DNA of 31,297 nt from SHZI01 sp964417725 (GCA_964417725.1 CAYQIV010000029.1:1-31297), one strand, 5' to 3'; positions 8,455-15,018 are shown, counted from the stretch's first letter. Notes: generated from the letters alone by a model not told the origin. Made by a program: numbers and translations.

Positions 8455-9363
8455 CTATCCTTTGCGTGCTGCCTTCGCTGCCGGGGCTTGATAGCCCGGT
8501 GCTAGCTTGGCGTTCTCAACGCCGTACAGCGCCAGCGGGTCGCTGAGCCACAGGCGGTACTGTTCTTCTTTCAGGCGATGGTCGTGCGAGCAGTCCACGC
8601 TCCAGCGCAGCAGCATGTAGCCCGCCACCGCCGCGCGCACACGCATCCGGATCGCGCCGTCCTGCATCCGGTAGTCCATCCTGATGATCTCGGGACGATC
8701 AAGGCGTGGGTGCGGCACGAAGTCCAGCTCGACGATCCGCGTCCACTGGATGTCGTTGTCCGGGCGCTCGTGGGGCTGTGGCTCCTCATCGAGCAAGGTC
8801 GGCGCTTCGATGCGCGTGACGACGAAGTCGCGGAACTCGCCGCTCTTGCGGTCAAAGGCACGAACGTGCCAGCGCAAGCCAGTGTCCACCAGCGCGAAGG
8901 GAACGATGACCCGTTCGGACTCGCCGCTGCTCATCGAGTGGTAGCGAATCGCCACCGGGCGTTTGGCGCGAATGGCGCGGCAGACCGGAGCCAGCACATC
9001 CATCTTCGGGTTGCTCAAGGCGGTGGGCGACTCGCACGGCAGCAGCGGCTGCGTTGCACAGTTCACACCATCGCCGAAGCCCAGCGCCAGCGCCGACAGC
9101 ACGCGCTGCGGGGCGTGCTCGAACAGCGGAGCGAATGCCTGCCCGATGCGGTAAATCTTGTGGCTGCCGTCGAAGGTGATGTTCTGCGGCGCGATCTCGC
9201 GGTACAGCCCCAGATCGCGTGTCGCCCCAGCAGGCGCGACGCCGAAGCGGTCGATCAGGTCGGGGCGGCCGACCTCGCCGAAGAAGTAGAGCCGGAAATC
9301 GATGTAGGCCATGCGCTCGCGCAGGGCTTGGCTCAAGCTCTCGATGCGCTGGGGCTGAGTCAC
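8455..9363 (-). CDS. WYL-domain transcriptional regulator, BrxR/CapW type
   Basis: The regulator has 302 residues. An N-terminal winged helix-turn-helix (about 15-75, with RPDLIDRFGVAPAGATRDL) is followed by a WYL domain (AIRYHSMSSGE... then RWHVRAFDRKSGEFRDFVV) and a C-terminal dimerisation extension. This domain order and the YHSMSS / WHVRAF motifs are those of BrxR/CapW proteins, repressors found at the front of BREX, CBASS and other defence islands, whose WYL domain is thought to sense a ligand. The GTG at 9363 was chosen because AGGAG lies six bases upstream; a GTG nine codons earlier lacks such a site. It stands immediately upstream of hsdR on the same strand and probably controls the whole restriction/PrrC operon and itself. 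The ligand is unknown. Confidence 0.88.
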   Translation of the reverse strand: MTQPQRIESLSQALRERMAYIDFRLYFFGEVGRPDLIDRFGVAPAGATRDLGLYREIAPQNITFDGSHKIYRIGQAFAPLFEHAPQRVLSALALGFGDGVNCATQPLLPCESPTALSNPKMDVLAPVCRAIRAKRPVAIRYHSMSSGESERVIVPFALVDTGLRWHVRAFDRKSGEFRDFVVTRIEAPTLLDEEPQPHERPDNDIQWTRIVELDFVPHPRLDRPEIIRMDYRMQDGAIRMRVRAAVAGYMLLRWSVDCSHDHRLKEEQYRLWLSDPLALYGVENAKLAPGYQAPAAKAARKG

Positions 9364-9440
9364 CGATAGCTCCTCATCCAAGACGGACACCCAAAGAACT
9401 GCGAGTAGTTTTATATTGGCACATTGCTAGGCGCTTTATA

Positions 9441-9455
9441 TCATCAAACTGATGA
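9441..9455. promoter_or_regulatory. Candidate operator palindrome upstream of the WYL regulator
   Basis: TCATCA, three bases, TGATGA form a perfect inverted repeat 78 bases before the regulator start, in an AT-rich patch containing TATAAA-like sequence on the minus strand just downstream. BrxR/CapW proteins bind inverted repeats in their own promoters, so this is a reasonable autoregulatory site. Its assignment is inference from position and symmetry. Confidence 0.4.
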
Positions 9456-9549
9456 CATTATGCTCTGCAACATGGAATCGCACAACCAAAACCGTGAGAG
9501 CGTCTGTGAAAATCGAGTCGGGAGCACACAACAGTTCAGTTCCGCGTTT

Positions 9550-9568
9550 GGGAATTGAACCCGCGTCC
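9550..9568 (-). other. tmRNA/tRNA T-arm-like 19-mer, possible remnant of an attachment site
   Basis: On the minus strand these bases read GGACGCGGGTTCAATTCCC, the T-arm sequence near the 3' end of many bacterial tmRNAs. The match stops directly after the T-loop closing bases; there is no acceptor stem or CCA. No tmRNA gene body is present. It may be a remnant of an integration event or a chance similarity. Confidence 0.3.
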
Positions 9569-9607
9569 ACGACCAGCATCCATTCCTTGCCCGGCAGGGG
9601 CGACGCG

Positions 9608-9922
9608 TCAGAGGGCGGCTGGAGCTGCCTGCGCAATAGCGCCACCGTCGCAGCCCCCGAGACTCAAGCTGACTACCACGTCACGAACGGTCAGCTGCGG
9701 CCCGAGCTCTTCCGGCACGACCATCTCGGGTGCGGCCTTGGGAGTGGGCTTGCGCAGGCCGTTGCGCTCGAACTCGAGCACGTCGCTCATCGCATAGCGC
9801 ACCGTCTTGCCCAGCTTGACGAACGGTGGGCCGCGTCGGATGGTGCGCCACCGCGTCAGGGTTTTGCTGCTCATCGCCCAGCGGGCGGCCAGATCGACCT
9901 CGGAAAGGAATTGTTCGCTCAT
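9608..9922 (-). CDS. Small HTH DNA-binding protein, AlpA/excisionase-like
   Basis: This 104-residue protein has an N-terminal MerR/excisionase-type helix-turn-helix (about 6-52: LSEVDLAARWAMSSKTLTRW, then GPPFVKLGKTVRYAMSDVLEF). Such proteins act as excisionases or as transcriptional regulators of integrated elements (AlpA type). The start at 9922 has GGAGG five bases upstream, which favours it over an ATG four codons earlier. The C-terminal half (55-104) is Ala/Pro/Gly-rich and shows no domain. It is divergent from the toxin-antitoxin pair and sits between that pair and the defence operon, in the AT-richer part of the window. No integrase gene is visible in the window. Confidence 0.78.
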   Translation of the reverse strand: MSEQFLSEVDLAARWAMSSKTLTRWRTIRRGPPFVKLGKTVRYAMSDVLEFERNGLRKPTPKAAPEMVVPEELGPQLTVRDVVVSLSLGGCDGGAIAQAAPAAL

Positions 9923-10010
9923 CGTTGCCTCCATTGAAATGGCACGATGAAGGCGCTGAGGCTCAACACTGGCAAGCGATTCTTGAGTGGGGTGCCCAGC
10001 CCTGTCGCGG

Positions 10011-10048
10011 ATGACTTAAATACTGACAACGTATATACTTGATCAGTA
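10011..10048 (+). promoter_or_regulatory. Promoter and autoregulatory operator of the first toxin-antitoxin pair
   Basis: A -35-like ATGACT (10011-10016), 17 bases and a -10-like TATACT (10034-10039) precede the antitoxin gene. An imperfect palindrome with outer arms TACTGA and TCAGTA and a perfect core GTATATAC spans 10021-10048 and covers the -10. This is the layout expected for a self-repressing antitoxin. Confidence 0.55.
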
Positions 10049-10071
10049 CGCAAGACGTTAGGAGGCACACC

Positions 10072-10365
10072 ATGTCCAAAGAAGCCGTTTTCACCATGAA
10101 GCTTGAGCCAGAGCTGCGCGCTGAGTTCATGGCCGAGGCTGAAGCCAGCCATCGCCCGGCGTCGCAGATCCTGCGTGAACTGATGCGTGAGTTCGTGCAG
10201 CGCCAGCGCCAATCGCGCGAGTACGAGGAATTCCTGCGTGGCAAGGTCGCGGATGCGCGGGAGCAAATTCGGGCCGGTGACTACGCCAGTGCCGATGAGG
10301 TCGAGGCACGCTTCGCTGCACGACGCGCACAGTTGCTGGCCAAGGCTGGCGGCGCAGGGGCATGA
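10072..10365 (+). CDS. Type II antitoxin, CopG/ParD-like, of the first toxin-antitoxin pair
   Basis: The antitoxin has 97 residues. The N-terminal part (1-45: MSKEAVFTMKLEPELRAEFM, then RPASQILRELMREFV) looks like a ribbon-helix-helix DNA-binding domain. The charged C-terminal half (YEEFLRGKVADAREQI) would wrap the toxin. The ATG at 10072 has AGGAGG six bases upstream, so an earlier in-frame start is rejected. Its stop overlaps the toxin start (ATGA, 10362-10365), the usual coupling for such pairs. It neutralises the toxin by binding and represses its own promoter through the palindrome at 10021-10048. Confidence 0.88.
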   Translation: MSKEAVFTMKLEPELRAEFMAEAEASHRPASQILRELMREFVQRQRQSREYEEFLRGKVADAREQIRAGDYASADEVEARFAARRAQLLAKAGGAGA

Positions 10366-10646
10366 AGGTCATCTGGGCTTCCGCCGCCGAGCAAGACCGC
10401 GCCGACATCTTTGACTACATCAGCCAGGACAATCCGCTCGCAGCCATCCGGATGGATGAGCTATTCGCTGACGCCGCAGGCCGCTTGGCCGAACACCCGC
10501 ACCTTGGCAAGTCAGGGCTGATTTCGGGTACGCGCGAACTCATCCCGCACGAAAGCTACCGACTGGTCTATGAGGTGCAGGACAACACCGTGTGGATTCT
10601 GGCCCTGGTGCATACCGCGCGGATGTGGCCACCCAGGCAACCGTAA
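10362..10646 (+). CDS. Type II toxin of the RelE/ParE superfamily
   Basis: The toxin has 94 residues. MKVIWASAAEQDRADIFDYI at the start, the conserved HPHLGKSG (about 46-53) and GTRELIPHESYRLVYEV (57-73), and the ending ALVHTARMWP are typical of the RelE/ParE fold. Members either cleave mRNA on the ribosome (RelE) or poison DNA gyrase (ParE); the sequence alone does not say which. It is complete and coupled to its antitoxin by a four-base overlap. Placement next to the HTH gene and restriction operon suggests it stabilises the island. Confidence 0.88.
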   Translation: MKVIWASAAEQDRADIFDYISQDNPLAAIRMDELFADAAGRLAEHPHLGKSGLISGTRELIPHESYRLVYEVQDNTVWILALVHTARMWPPRQP

Positions 10647-10770
10647 AACAATCGCCACCTGCAAGGGCTGTCAAGGCCAACTCCCGCTCATTCGCGTCAA
10701 AAATCGGCAAAAATAAGTGGCCGAATCCTTGATAGGCCGCGTGCGGTCGCCTCAGCACCACCACATTCAA

Positions 10771-10798
10771 CGCCCAACCTCTATCGGTTGGGCGTTTT
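10771..10798 (+). terminator. Rho-independent terminator
   Basis: A perfect nine-base stem (CGCCCAACC / GGTTGGGCG) with a six-base loop is followed by TTTT. It lies 124 bases after the toxin stop and marks the place where composition shifts to high GC. Apart from this hairpin and the repeat at 10934-10951, I see nothing gene-like in 10647-10977. Confidence 0.8.
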
Positions 10799-10933
10799 CA
10801 TTTCCGGGTTCCGCGACACCACGCGGGGTTCGGCGCCGGTCTGCATGTGCCACGCCGTGGCGCCCCGGCGCCCTGAAGTGCCCTCTATTGCCACGGTCTG
10901 CGGGAGGGGATATTGCTCTTACAAACCAACATC

Positions 10934-10951
10934 TTGCCAAATTTTGCCAAA
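10934..10951 (+). promoter_or_regulatory. Direct repeat upstream of the second toxin-antitoxin pair, candidate operator
   Basis: TTGCCAAA occurs at 10934-10941 and again at 10944-10951, ten bases apart, so both copies face the same side of the helix. The first overlaps a weak -35-like TTGCCA, with TAGGCT 17 bases downstream. Repeated half-sites at such spacing suit a ribbon-helix-helix antitoxin. Confidence 0.4.
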
Positions 10952-10977
10952 GCGACTAGGCTGCCGTCGTGGGCACG

Positions 10978-11220
10978 ATGAACATTTCCCTCCCCGATAC
11001 CCTGAAGTCCTTCGTGGACGAGCAGGTCAGCCAGCGCGGTTACTGCACGAGCAGCGAATACGTGCGCGAGTTGATCCGCAAGGATCAGGATCGGCTTCAT
11101 CTCCGTGAGCTGCTGCTGGCCGGGGCGGCTTCCGCGCCGACCACCGCTGTCGATGCCGCGTATTTCGACGATCTGCGCAAGAAGGTTCGCCAAGCCGCCA
11201 CGCCTGGTCGTCGGGGATGA
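10978..11220 (+). CDS. parD: ParD-family antitoxin of the second toxin-antitoxin pair
   Basis: The antitoxin has 80 residues and begins MNISLPDTLKSFVDEQV, the classic ParD ribbon-helix-helix opening, continuing SSEYVRELIRKDQ. The C-terminal part (AAYFDDLRKKVRQAA) is the toxin-binding tail. A GTG three codons earlier (10969) is an alternative start; neither has a strong ribosome-binding site. Its stop overlaps the toxin start by four bases. Composition is richer in GC than the first pair, so it was probably acquired separately or has been resident longer. Confidence 0.9.
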   Translation: MNISLPDTLKSFVDEQVSQRGYCTSSEYVRELIRKDQDRLHLRELLLAGAASAPTTAVDAAYFDDLRKKVRQAATPGRRG

Positions 11221-11543
11221 GGGTCCGCCCGGTCGTTCCGCGTGCTCAGGCACGGCGGGACATCGGGGATGCCATTGCCCATTACCTCGCCGAAGGTTCG
11301 GAGCAGGCTGCAATGGGGTTTGTCGACGCCATTGAGCAGGCCTTTGCGCGCATTGGACGACACCCGGCCACTGGCTCGCCGCGCTACGCGCACGAACTGA
11401 ACTTGCCTGGCCTGCGTTGCTGGCCGCTGAAACGGTATCCCTACCTGGTGTTCTATGTTGAACGCGACGACCACGCCGATGTCTGGCGCATCCTGCATTG
11501 CCAGCGCGATATGCCGGCCTGGATGCAGGAGCCTGAAACCTGA
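11217..11543 (+). CDS. parE: ParE-family toxin of the second toxin-antitoxin pair
   Basis: The toxin has 108 residues. The sequence RPVVPRAQARRDIGDAIAHY opens the fold, SPRYAHELNLPGLRCWPLKR carries the conserved central strands, and YPYLVFYVERDDHADVWRIL followed by HCQRDMPAW closes it, all typical of ParE/RelE proteins. ParE toxins inhibit DNA gyrase. The start codon overlaps the parD stop (ATGA). It is intact, with no sign of decay. The 160 bases after it hold no feature I can support. Confidence 0.9.
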   Translation: MRVRPVVPRAQARRDIGDAIAHYLAEGSEQAAMGFVDAIEQAFARIGRHPATGSPRYAHELNLPGLRCWPLKRYPYLVFYVERDDHADVWRILHCQRDMPAWMQEPET

Positions 11544-11703
11544 CGGGTCCTTCCTGGCGAAGTTCCCATACGGGCCTTCGCGGGCGGTGCGAATTGTTGT
11601 CATCGTCGGCAGCCGCGGGGCGCATGGGCGTTTCGTGAGTCGGGTCACGCCGGCGCGGCGCGGAAAGGCGTATCAAGGCACCGGACATCAAGCGGATGGG
11701 GCG

Positions 11704-12009
11704 ATGCGCCTTTTCGAGCAGATCAGTGCCTGGTTCAGCAAGCCGTCCGGCCCGTCGGCCGGCGCGCTGCGCCGTGCGCTGACCGGGCCCCGACCGCACC
11801 GGGCGGCGAAACCGCCGACGCGCAGCGCGCAGCGCGCGCTGTCCGGCTACGGCAACAACCCCTACGACACCTACACCTGGGAGCTCCACACCCGGGAAGC
11901 GGGCGACGGCGAGCGCGAGCCGACCCGCGAGAGCACGGCGCGCAAGCGCGGCGCACCCGGGGGCGACCCCACCAACCCCTACGACACCGGCAGCTTCCGC
12001 GGCTGGTAA
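11704..12009 (+). CDS. Small hypothetical protein with a duplicated NPYDT motif
   Basis: The protein has 101 residues, is basic and Arg/Pro-rich, and has no signal peptide or membrane segment. It opens MRLFEQISAWFSKP and carries NNPYDTYTWELHTRE near residue 52 and TNPYDTGSFRGW at the very end, so NPYDT occurs twice. A G-rich stretch (GGATGGGG) precedes the ATG at a suitable distance. An open frame extends far upstream in this GC-rich DNA, but its start region overlaps the parE gene, so the short form was chosen. The family and function are not known to me. Repeated short Tyr/Asp motifs may be docking sites; this is speculative. Confidence 0.6.
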   Translation: MRLFEQISAWFSKPSGPSAGALRRALTGPRPHRAAKPPTRSAQRALSGYGNNPYDTYTWELHTREAGDGEREPTRESTARKRGAPGGDPTNPYDTGSFRGW

Positions 12010-12091
12010 GCCAGGGCCGCCCGGCGCCTGCAGCCGCGGCACATCGTCGCTTGCACCGCCAGACAGCGGCTGAGCCGATGCCCCGCGGCGC

Positions 12092-12853
12092 CTACAGGCG
12101 CAGCGCCCCGTCGATGTCGAAGCAGCGCCCCGAGACGTAGTCGTTTTCGAGGATGAACTCGACCGTCATGGCGATCTCGTCGGGCTCGCCCATGCGCCGC
12201 AGGGGAATCCCCGAAACCAGCTTCTCGCGCGCCTCCGGCTTCATCGCCGCGACCATCTCCGTGTTGATGAAGCCCGGCGCCACCGCCGCGGCACGGATGC
12301 CGTGACGCGCCAGCTCCTTGGCCCACGTCACGGCCATGGCGGCCACGGCGGCCTTGGCCGCCGTGTAGTTGGTCTGGCCCATGTTGCCGGCGCGCGAGAT
12401 GCTCGAGATGTTGATGATCACGCCCGGGTTGCCGCCGGCGACCATGTGACTGGCCGCCTCGCGGCCGCAGAGGAACACGCCCGTCAGGTTGACGTCGATG
12501 ACCTGCTGCCACTGCTCGAGGCTCATCTTCGCCTGCACGACGCCGTCCTTCGCCTTGATCAGCAGCGCGTCGCGCGTGATGCCGGCGTTGTTGACCAGCG
12601 CATGCACGGCGCCGCACTCGGCGTGGATCCGGTCGAAGAGCGCGACGACATCGGCCTCGACGGCGACGTTGGCACCGTGGGTGTGGACCGTCGCCCCCAG
12701 CCCGCGGCATTCCGCGGCGATGGCGTCGCAATCCGCGGCCCGCAGGTCGACGAGCGCCAGCGTCGGCCGGTGCCGGGCCAGCCGGCGCGCCATGGCCGCG
12801 CCCAGCCCGCGCGCCGCCCCCGTGATCACGATCGTCCTGTCTTTCAGTTCCAT
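12092..12853 (-). CDS. Short-chain dehydrogenase/reductase, FabG/PhaB-like
   Basis: This 253-residue enzyme has the standard SDR layout: cofactor motif TGAARGLG (11-18), NNAG (88-91), N122, and the catalytic S150, Y163 and K167 (YTAAK). The family reduces 3-oxoacyl-ACP or acetoacetyl-CoA with NAD(P)H. The acidic residue after the second strand (LVDLRAAD, D36) leans toward NAD(H), but this is not certain. GGGGAG lies just upstream of the ATG. A long in-frame extension upstream is antisense to the hydrolase gene and is rejected. It is divergent from the hydrolase gene with about 260 bases between. The substrate cannot be read from sequence. Confidence 0.92.
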   Translation of the reverse strand: MELKDRTIVITGAARGLGAAMARRLARHRPTLALVDLRAADCDAIAAECRGLGATVHTHGANVAVEADVVALFDRIHAECGAVHALVNNAGITRDALLIKAKDGVVQAKMSLEQWQQVIDVNLTGVFLCGREAASHMVAGGNPGVIINISSISRAGNMGQTNYTAAKAAVAAMAVTWAKELARHGIRAAAVAPGFINTEMVAAMKPEAREKLVSGIPLRRMGEPDEIAMTVEFILENDYVSGRCFDIDGALRL

Positions 12854-13114
12854 GGCGCTCCCCGTCGTCCGCTGCGGTAAAAAGGGTTGCCATCCTAGCC
12901 GAGGATGCCGCCACCGCAAGCGCCGCGTGCCCGGTGCCTGATGCCCGACGTCATCGCCCCGCCGGCGGGGCCAACGGCAGGGCCGGGTTCTGCTACCGTT
13001 GACCCGCCCGGCCGCTGGCCGTGCCCCCGGGTCCGCGGCAGGCCCCGTCCCCGCAACACCCGAGGCCCCCGATCCGACGCTTCCACCCCGACGCCCCCAC
13101 CACGAGGACCCGCG

Positions 13115-13912
13115 ATGCCGCGCAAAGCCTATACCGACGGCCCCTTCGGCCAGCTCCACTACACCACCGCCGGGGACGGCCACCCGCTGGTGCTGATCCA
13201 CCAGTCGCCGACCGACAGCGTGCAGTTCGCCCGCGCCATGGCCCCGCTGGCGGCCCGCGGCATCCGCGCCATCGCCGTCGACATCCCCGGTTTCGGCGGC
13301 TCCGACACCCCCGACCACCCGCCGACCATCGCCGAATACGCGGCCATCGTCCCGGCGGTGCTCGACGCGCTGGGCCTGCGCACCGCCAGCGTCCTCGGCC
13401 ACCACACCGGCGCCGTCATCGCCGCCGAGGCCGCCCTGCAATTTCCCGCGCGCATCGACAAGGTCATCCAGAACGGCCCGCTGCCGATGAGCGACGAGGA
13501 GCGTGCCCAGTGGCGCGCCCTGCTGGCGCGCGAGAAGGACTGGCACCTGAAGTGGGACGGCAGCCACCTCGCCGAACTCTGGCACGTCCGCCACGGCGCC
13601 CAGCCGGCGTGGACCGACCTCGAGGCCTTCCACTTCAACTTCATCCACGGGCTGCTGGCCGGCCGCGAGGTGTGGTACGCGCACGACGCCGTGATGACCT
13701 ACCGCCACGAAGAGGCGCTGGCCCGGCTCGTCCAGCCCTGCCTGATCCTCGCCAACACGGGCGATGCCATCCATTACCTCTCGCAGCGCGCCCGCGCCCT
13801 GTTCCCGCACTTCGCCTGGGCGGAACTCGACGGCGGCACCATCGACATCGTCGACGAGCAGCCCGAGGCCTGGAGCGACGCCGTGGCGGCCTGGCTGCTG
13901 AAGGCCGCCTGA
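13115..13912 (+). CDS. Alpha/beta-hydrolase-fold protein with non-canonical nucleophile elbow
   Basis: The protein has 265 residues and the full fold: HQSP at the oxyanion loop (29-32), DIPGFGGSD (56-64), a nucleophile elbow and a C-terminal domain. The elbow reads GHHTG (95-99), so the residue in the nucleophile position is His97 rather than Ser, Cys or Asp. The usual catalytic His near the end is also missing: GGTIDI (240-245) stands where GGH is expected. The acid position looks kept (D217). I recall GHHTG-type elbows in other uncharacterised members, so this is probably a family trait and not decay. It may be a binding protein or use other chemistry. The start has GAGGA upstream; an open frame before it is rejected. 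Confidence 0.88.
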   Translation: MPRKAYTDGPFGQLHYTTAGDGHPLVLIHQSPTDSVQFARAMAPLAARGIRAIAVDIPGFGGSDTPDHPPTIAEYAAIVPAVLDALGLRTASVLGHHTGAVIAAEAALQFPARIDKVIQNGPLPMSDEERAQWRALLAREKDWHLKWDGSHLAELWHVRHGAQPAWTDLEAFHFNFIHGLLAGREVWYAHDAVMTYRHEEALARLVQPCLILANTGDAIHYLSQRARALFPHFAWAELDGGTIDIVDEQPEAWSDAVAAWLLKAA

Positions 13913-14142
13913 GGCGGCGGGCGACCGCGGTTGCGGATGGGTCGGGGCCGGTGCCCGGCCGCCCGGCGGGGTGCCGCCGATGGGGGCCATGGGGGTCGGG
14001 CCGCGCCGTCGGCCGTGCAACCCGCTCACCCCTGCGGCCACGCCGCAGGGACTGCGGTGCGGTGTGGTCACCGGCAGCGCGCCAACATGTCCGGCGCATT
14101 ACCGATCCGTCACTTTTTTTCCGGTTATGTAAAGAAAGGGGG

Positions 14143-14170
14143 TTGCGGCATCCCGTCCGTCGTGTAGAGT
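14143..14170 (+). promoter_or_regulatory. Candidate promoter of the riboswitch-led surface-protein gene
   Basis: TTGCGG (14143-14148), 16 bases, TAGAGT (14165-14170) form a weak sigma-70-like pair ending just before the structured leader. A start near 14177 would place the riboswitch at the 5' end of the transcript. I see no gene in 13913-14142, only GC-rich DNA. Confidence 0.35.
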
Positions 14171-14176
14171 CGGTCC

Positions 14177-14283
14177 CGCCTGAAGAAGAAGGTAAAGGCC
14201 AAACCCGATGCGAGTCGGGGGCGGAAAGCCAAGGGTCTCGACTCCCCGAACCGGCACCAGACCGACGGGGGGGGAATCAGGGG
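14177..14283 (+). ncRNA. Candidate GEMM / class I cyclic-di-GMP riboswitch
   Basis: The leader carries GGCCAAACC (14197-14205), a hairpin CCCGA/TCGGG (14204-14208 with 14215-14219), then GGGGGCGGAAAGCC running to 14230, and a second stem GGTCT/AGACC (14234-14238 with 14259-14263). An outer stem CCTGA/TCAGG (14179-14183 with 14277-14281) closes it. This follows the GEMM-I plan: GGGCAAACC, small hairpin, GGGACGCAAAGCC, second arm. Deviations are the six-base loop, GCGGAAAGCC in place of ACGCAAAGCC, and a 3' arm that I cannot match fully. Class I RNAs bind c-di-GMP, and some variants bind cGAMP. It precedes a VPLPA-CTERM gene, a setting in which such RNAs make biological sense. Confidence 0.55.
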
Positions 14284-14308
14284 AAGACAGCCGGGCTGCC
14301 CTTCAGAT

Positions 14309-14326
14309 AAAGGTCAAGAAACCTTT
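14309..14326 (+). promoter_or_regulatory. Hairpin between riboswitch and ribosome-binding site, possible expression platform
   Basis: AAAGGT, a six-base loop and ACCTTT form a perfect hairpin 11 bases before the GGAGGA ribosome-binding site (14338-14343). There is no U-tract, so control of translation is likelier than termination. The role is inferred from position. Confidence 0.4.
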
Positions 14327-14352
14327 CGTCAATGTTTGGAGGACTTTTCCCA

Positions 14353-15018
14353 ATGAAGAAACTCGCAGCAATTGCGGCGCTGTCTCTCGTCGCCGTCGGC
14401 GCCCAGGCGCAGACGTATCAGCTGAGTGGCGTCACGCTGGCCAACCCGTTCGGTTCCGTCACCTACGGCGTGCCCGGCACCGGCTTCGACAGCGGCGCCC
14501 AGATGGTCGTTTCCGGCACCAGCGTCACCGGTGACTTCGGCCTGTGGCACGACGGCACGGGCCCGGGTGCCCTCAATGCCGAGGTGGACTACAGCGGCAA
14601 CTGGAGCACGACCGTCGGTTCCGGCGTCAACATCCTCAAGAACAGCGAAACCTGCTACGACGGCAACAACCCGGGTGGCATGGCCGGTGACGCGACCGCC
14701 AGCCGGATCTGCGGCGGTGGCAAGACCTGGACCGACCTCAACGGTTGGGAAGGCGACTGGATCAACGGCCAGAACCGCCAGGGCGGTGCCGATGCGCGCT
14801 ACGTCAACAACGTGACGATCAGCGGTACGCAACTGATCATCACCTCGCAGTCGCAGTTCACCGACAACCCCACCAGCAGCTTCTTTAATTACCCCTGCCC
14901 GCTGGGGTGCTCGGTCATCACCGCCACCTACGATGTGGTGCCGGTGCCGGCCGCGGCCTGGCTGTTCGGTTCGGCGGTGGGCCTGATGGGCTGGCTGCGT
15001 CGCCGCAGCATCGCCTGA
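14353..15018 (+). CDS. VPLPA-CTERM surface/exported protein with a two-Cys core domain
   Basis: The protein has 221 residues. A signal peptide (MKKLAAIAALSLVAVGAQAQ) is followed by a domain of about 175 residues with VDYSGNW (78-84), ETCYDG (99-104), ASRICGGGK (116-124) and GDWING (134-139). The C-terminal sorting signal is VPVPAAAWLFGSAVGLMG (196-213) then RRR, the VPLPA-CTERM form recognised by exosortase XrtD, which is encoded at 25905-27563. Cys101 and Cys120 probably form a disulphide. The ATG follows GGAGGA by ten bases. The same domain occurs inside the 913-residue protein at 22927-25668. Its function is unknown. Expression is probably set by the upstream riboswitch, and a strong terminator follows. 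Confidence 0.9.
   Translation: MKKLAAIAALSLVAVGAQAQTYQLSGVTLANPFGSVTYGVPGTGFDSGAQMVVSGTSVTGDFGLWHDGTGPGALNAEVDYSGNWSTTVGSGVNILKNSETCYDGNNPGGMAGDATASRICGGGKTWTDLNGWEGDWINGQNRQGGADARYVNNVTISGTQLIITSQSQFTDNPTSSFFNYPCPLGCSVITATYDVVPVPAAAWLFGSAVGLMGWLRRRSIA

Noticed and set aside
6833..8491. Plus-strand open frame opposite hsdR
   Set aside because: It has no ribosome-binding site or domain, and covers conserved helicase codons on the other strand.
10700..10765. tRNA-like segment ending CACCACCA before the terminator
   Set aside because: I could not fold a cloverleaf; there is no anticodon arm or matching acceptor stem.
12854..14071. Long N-terminal extension of the SDR
   Set aside because: It is antisense to the hydrolase gene and low-complexity; the SDR cofactor motif begins 11 residues after the ATG at 12853.
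13913..14352. Sigma-54 promoter (TGGCAC-N5-TTGC) for the VPLPA-CTERM genes, as reported for some exosortase systems
   Set aside because: No such motif was found upstream of 14353, 15216, 22927 or 25905.
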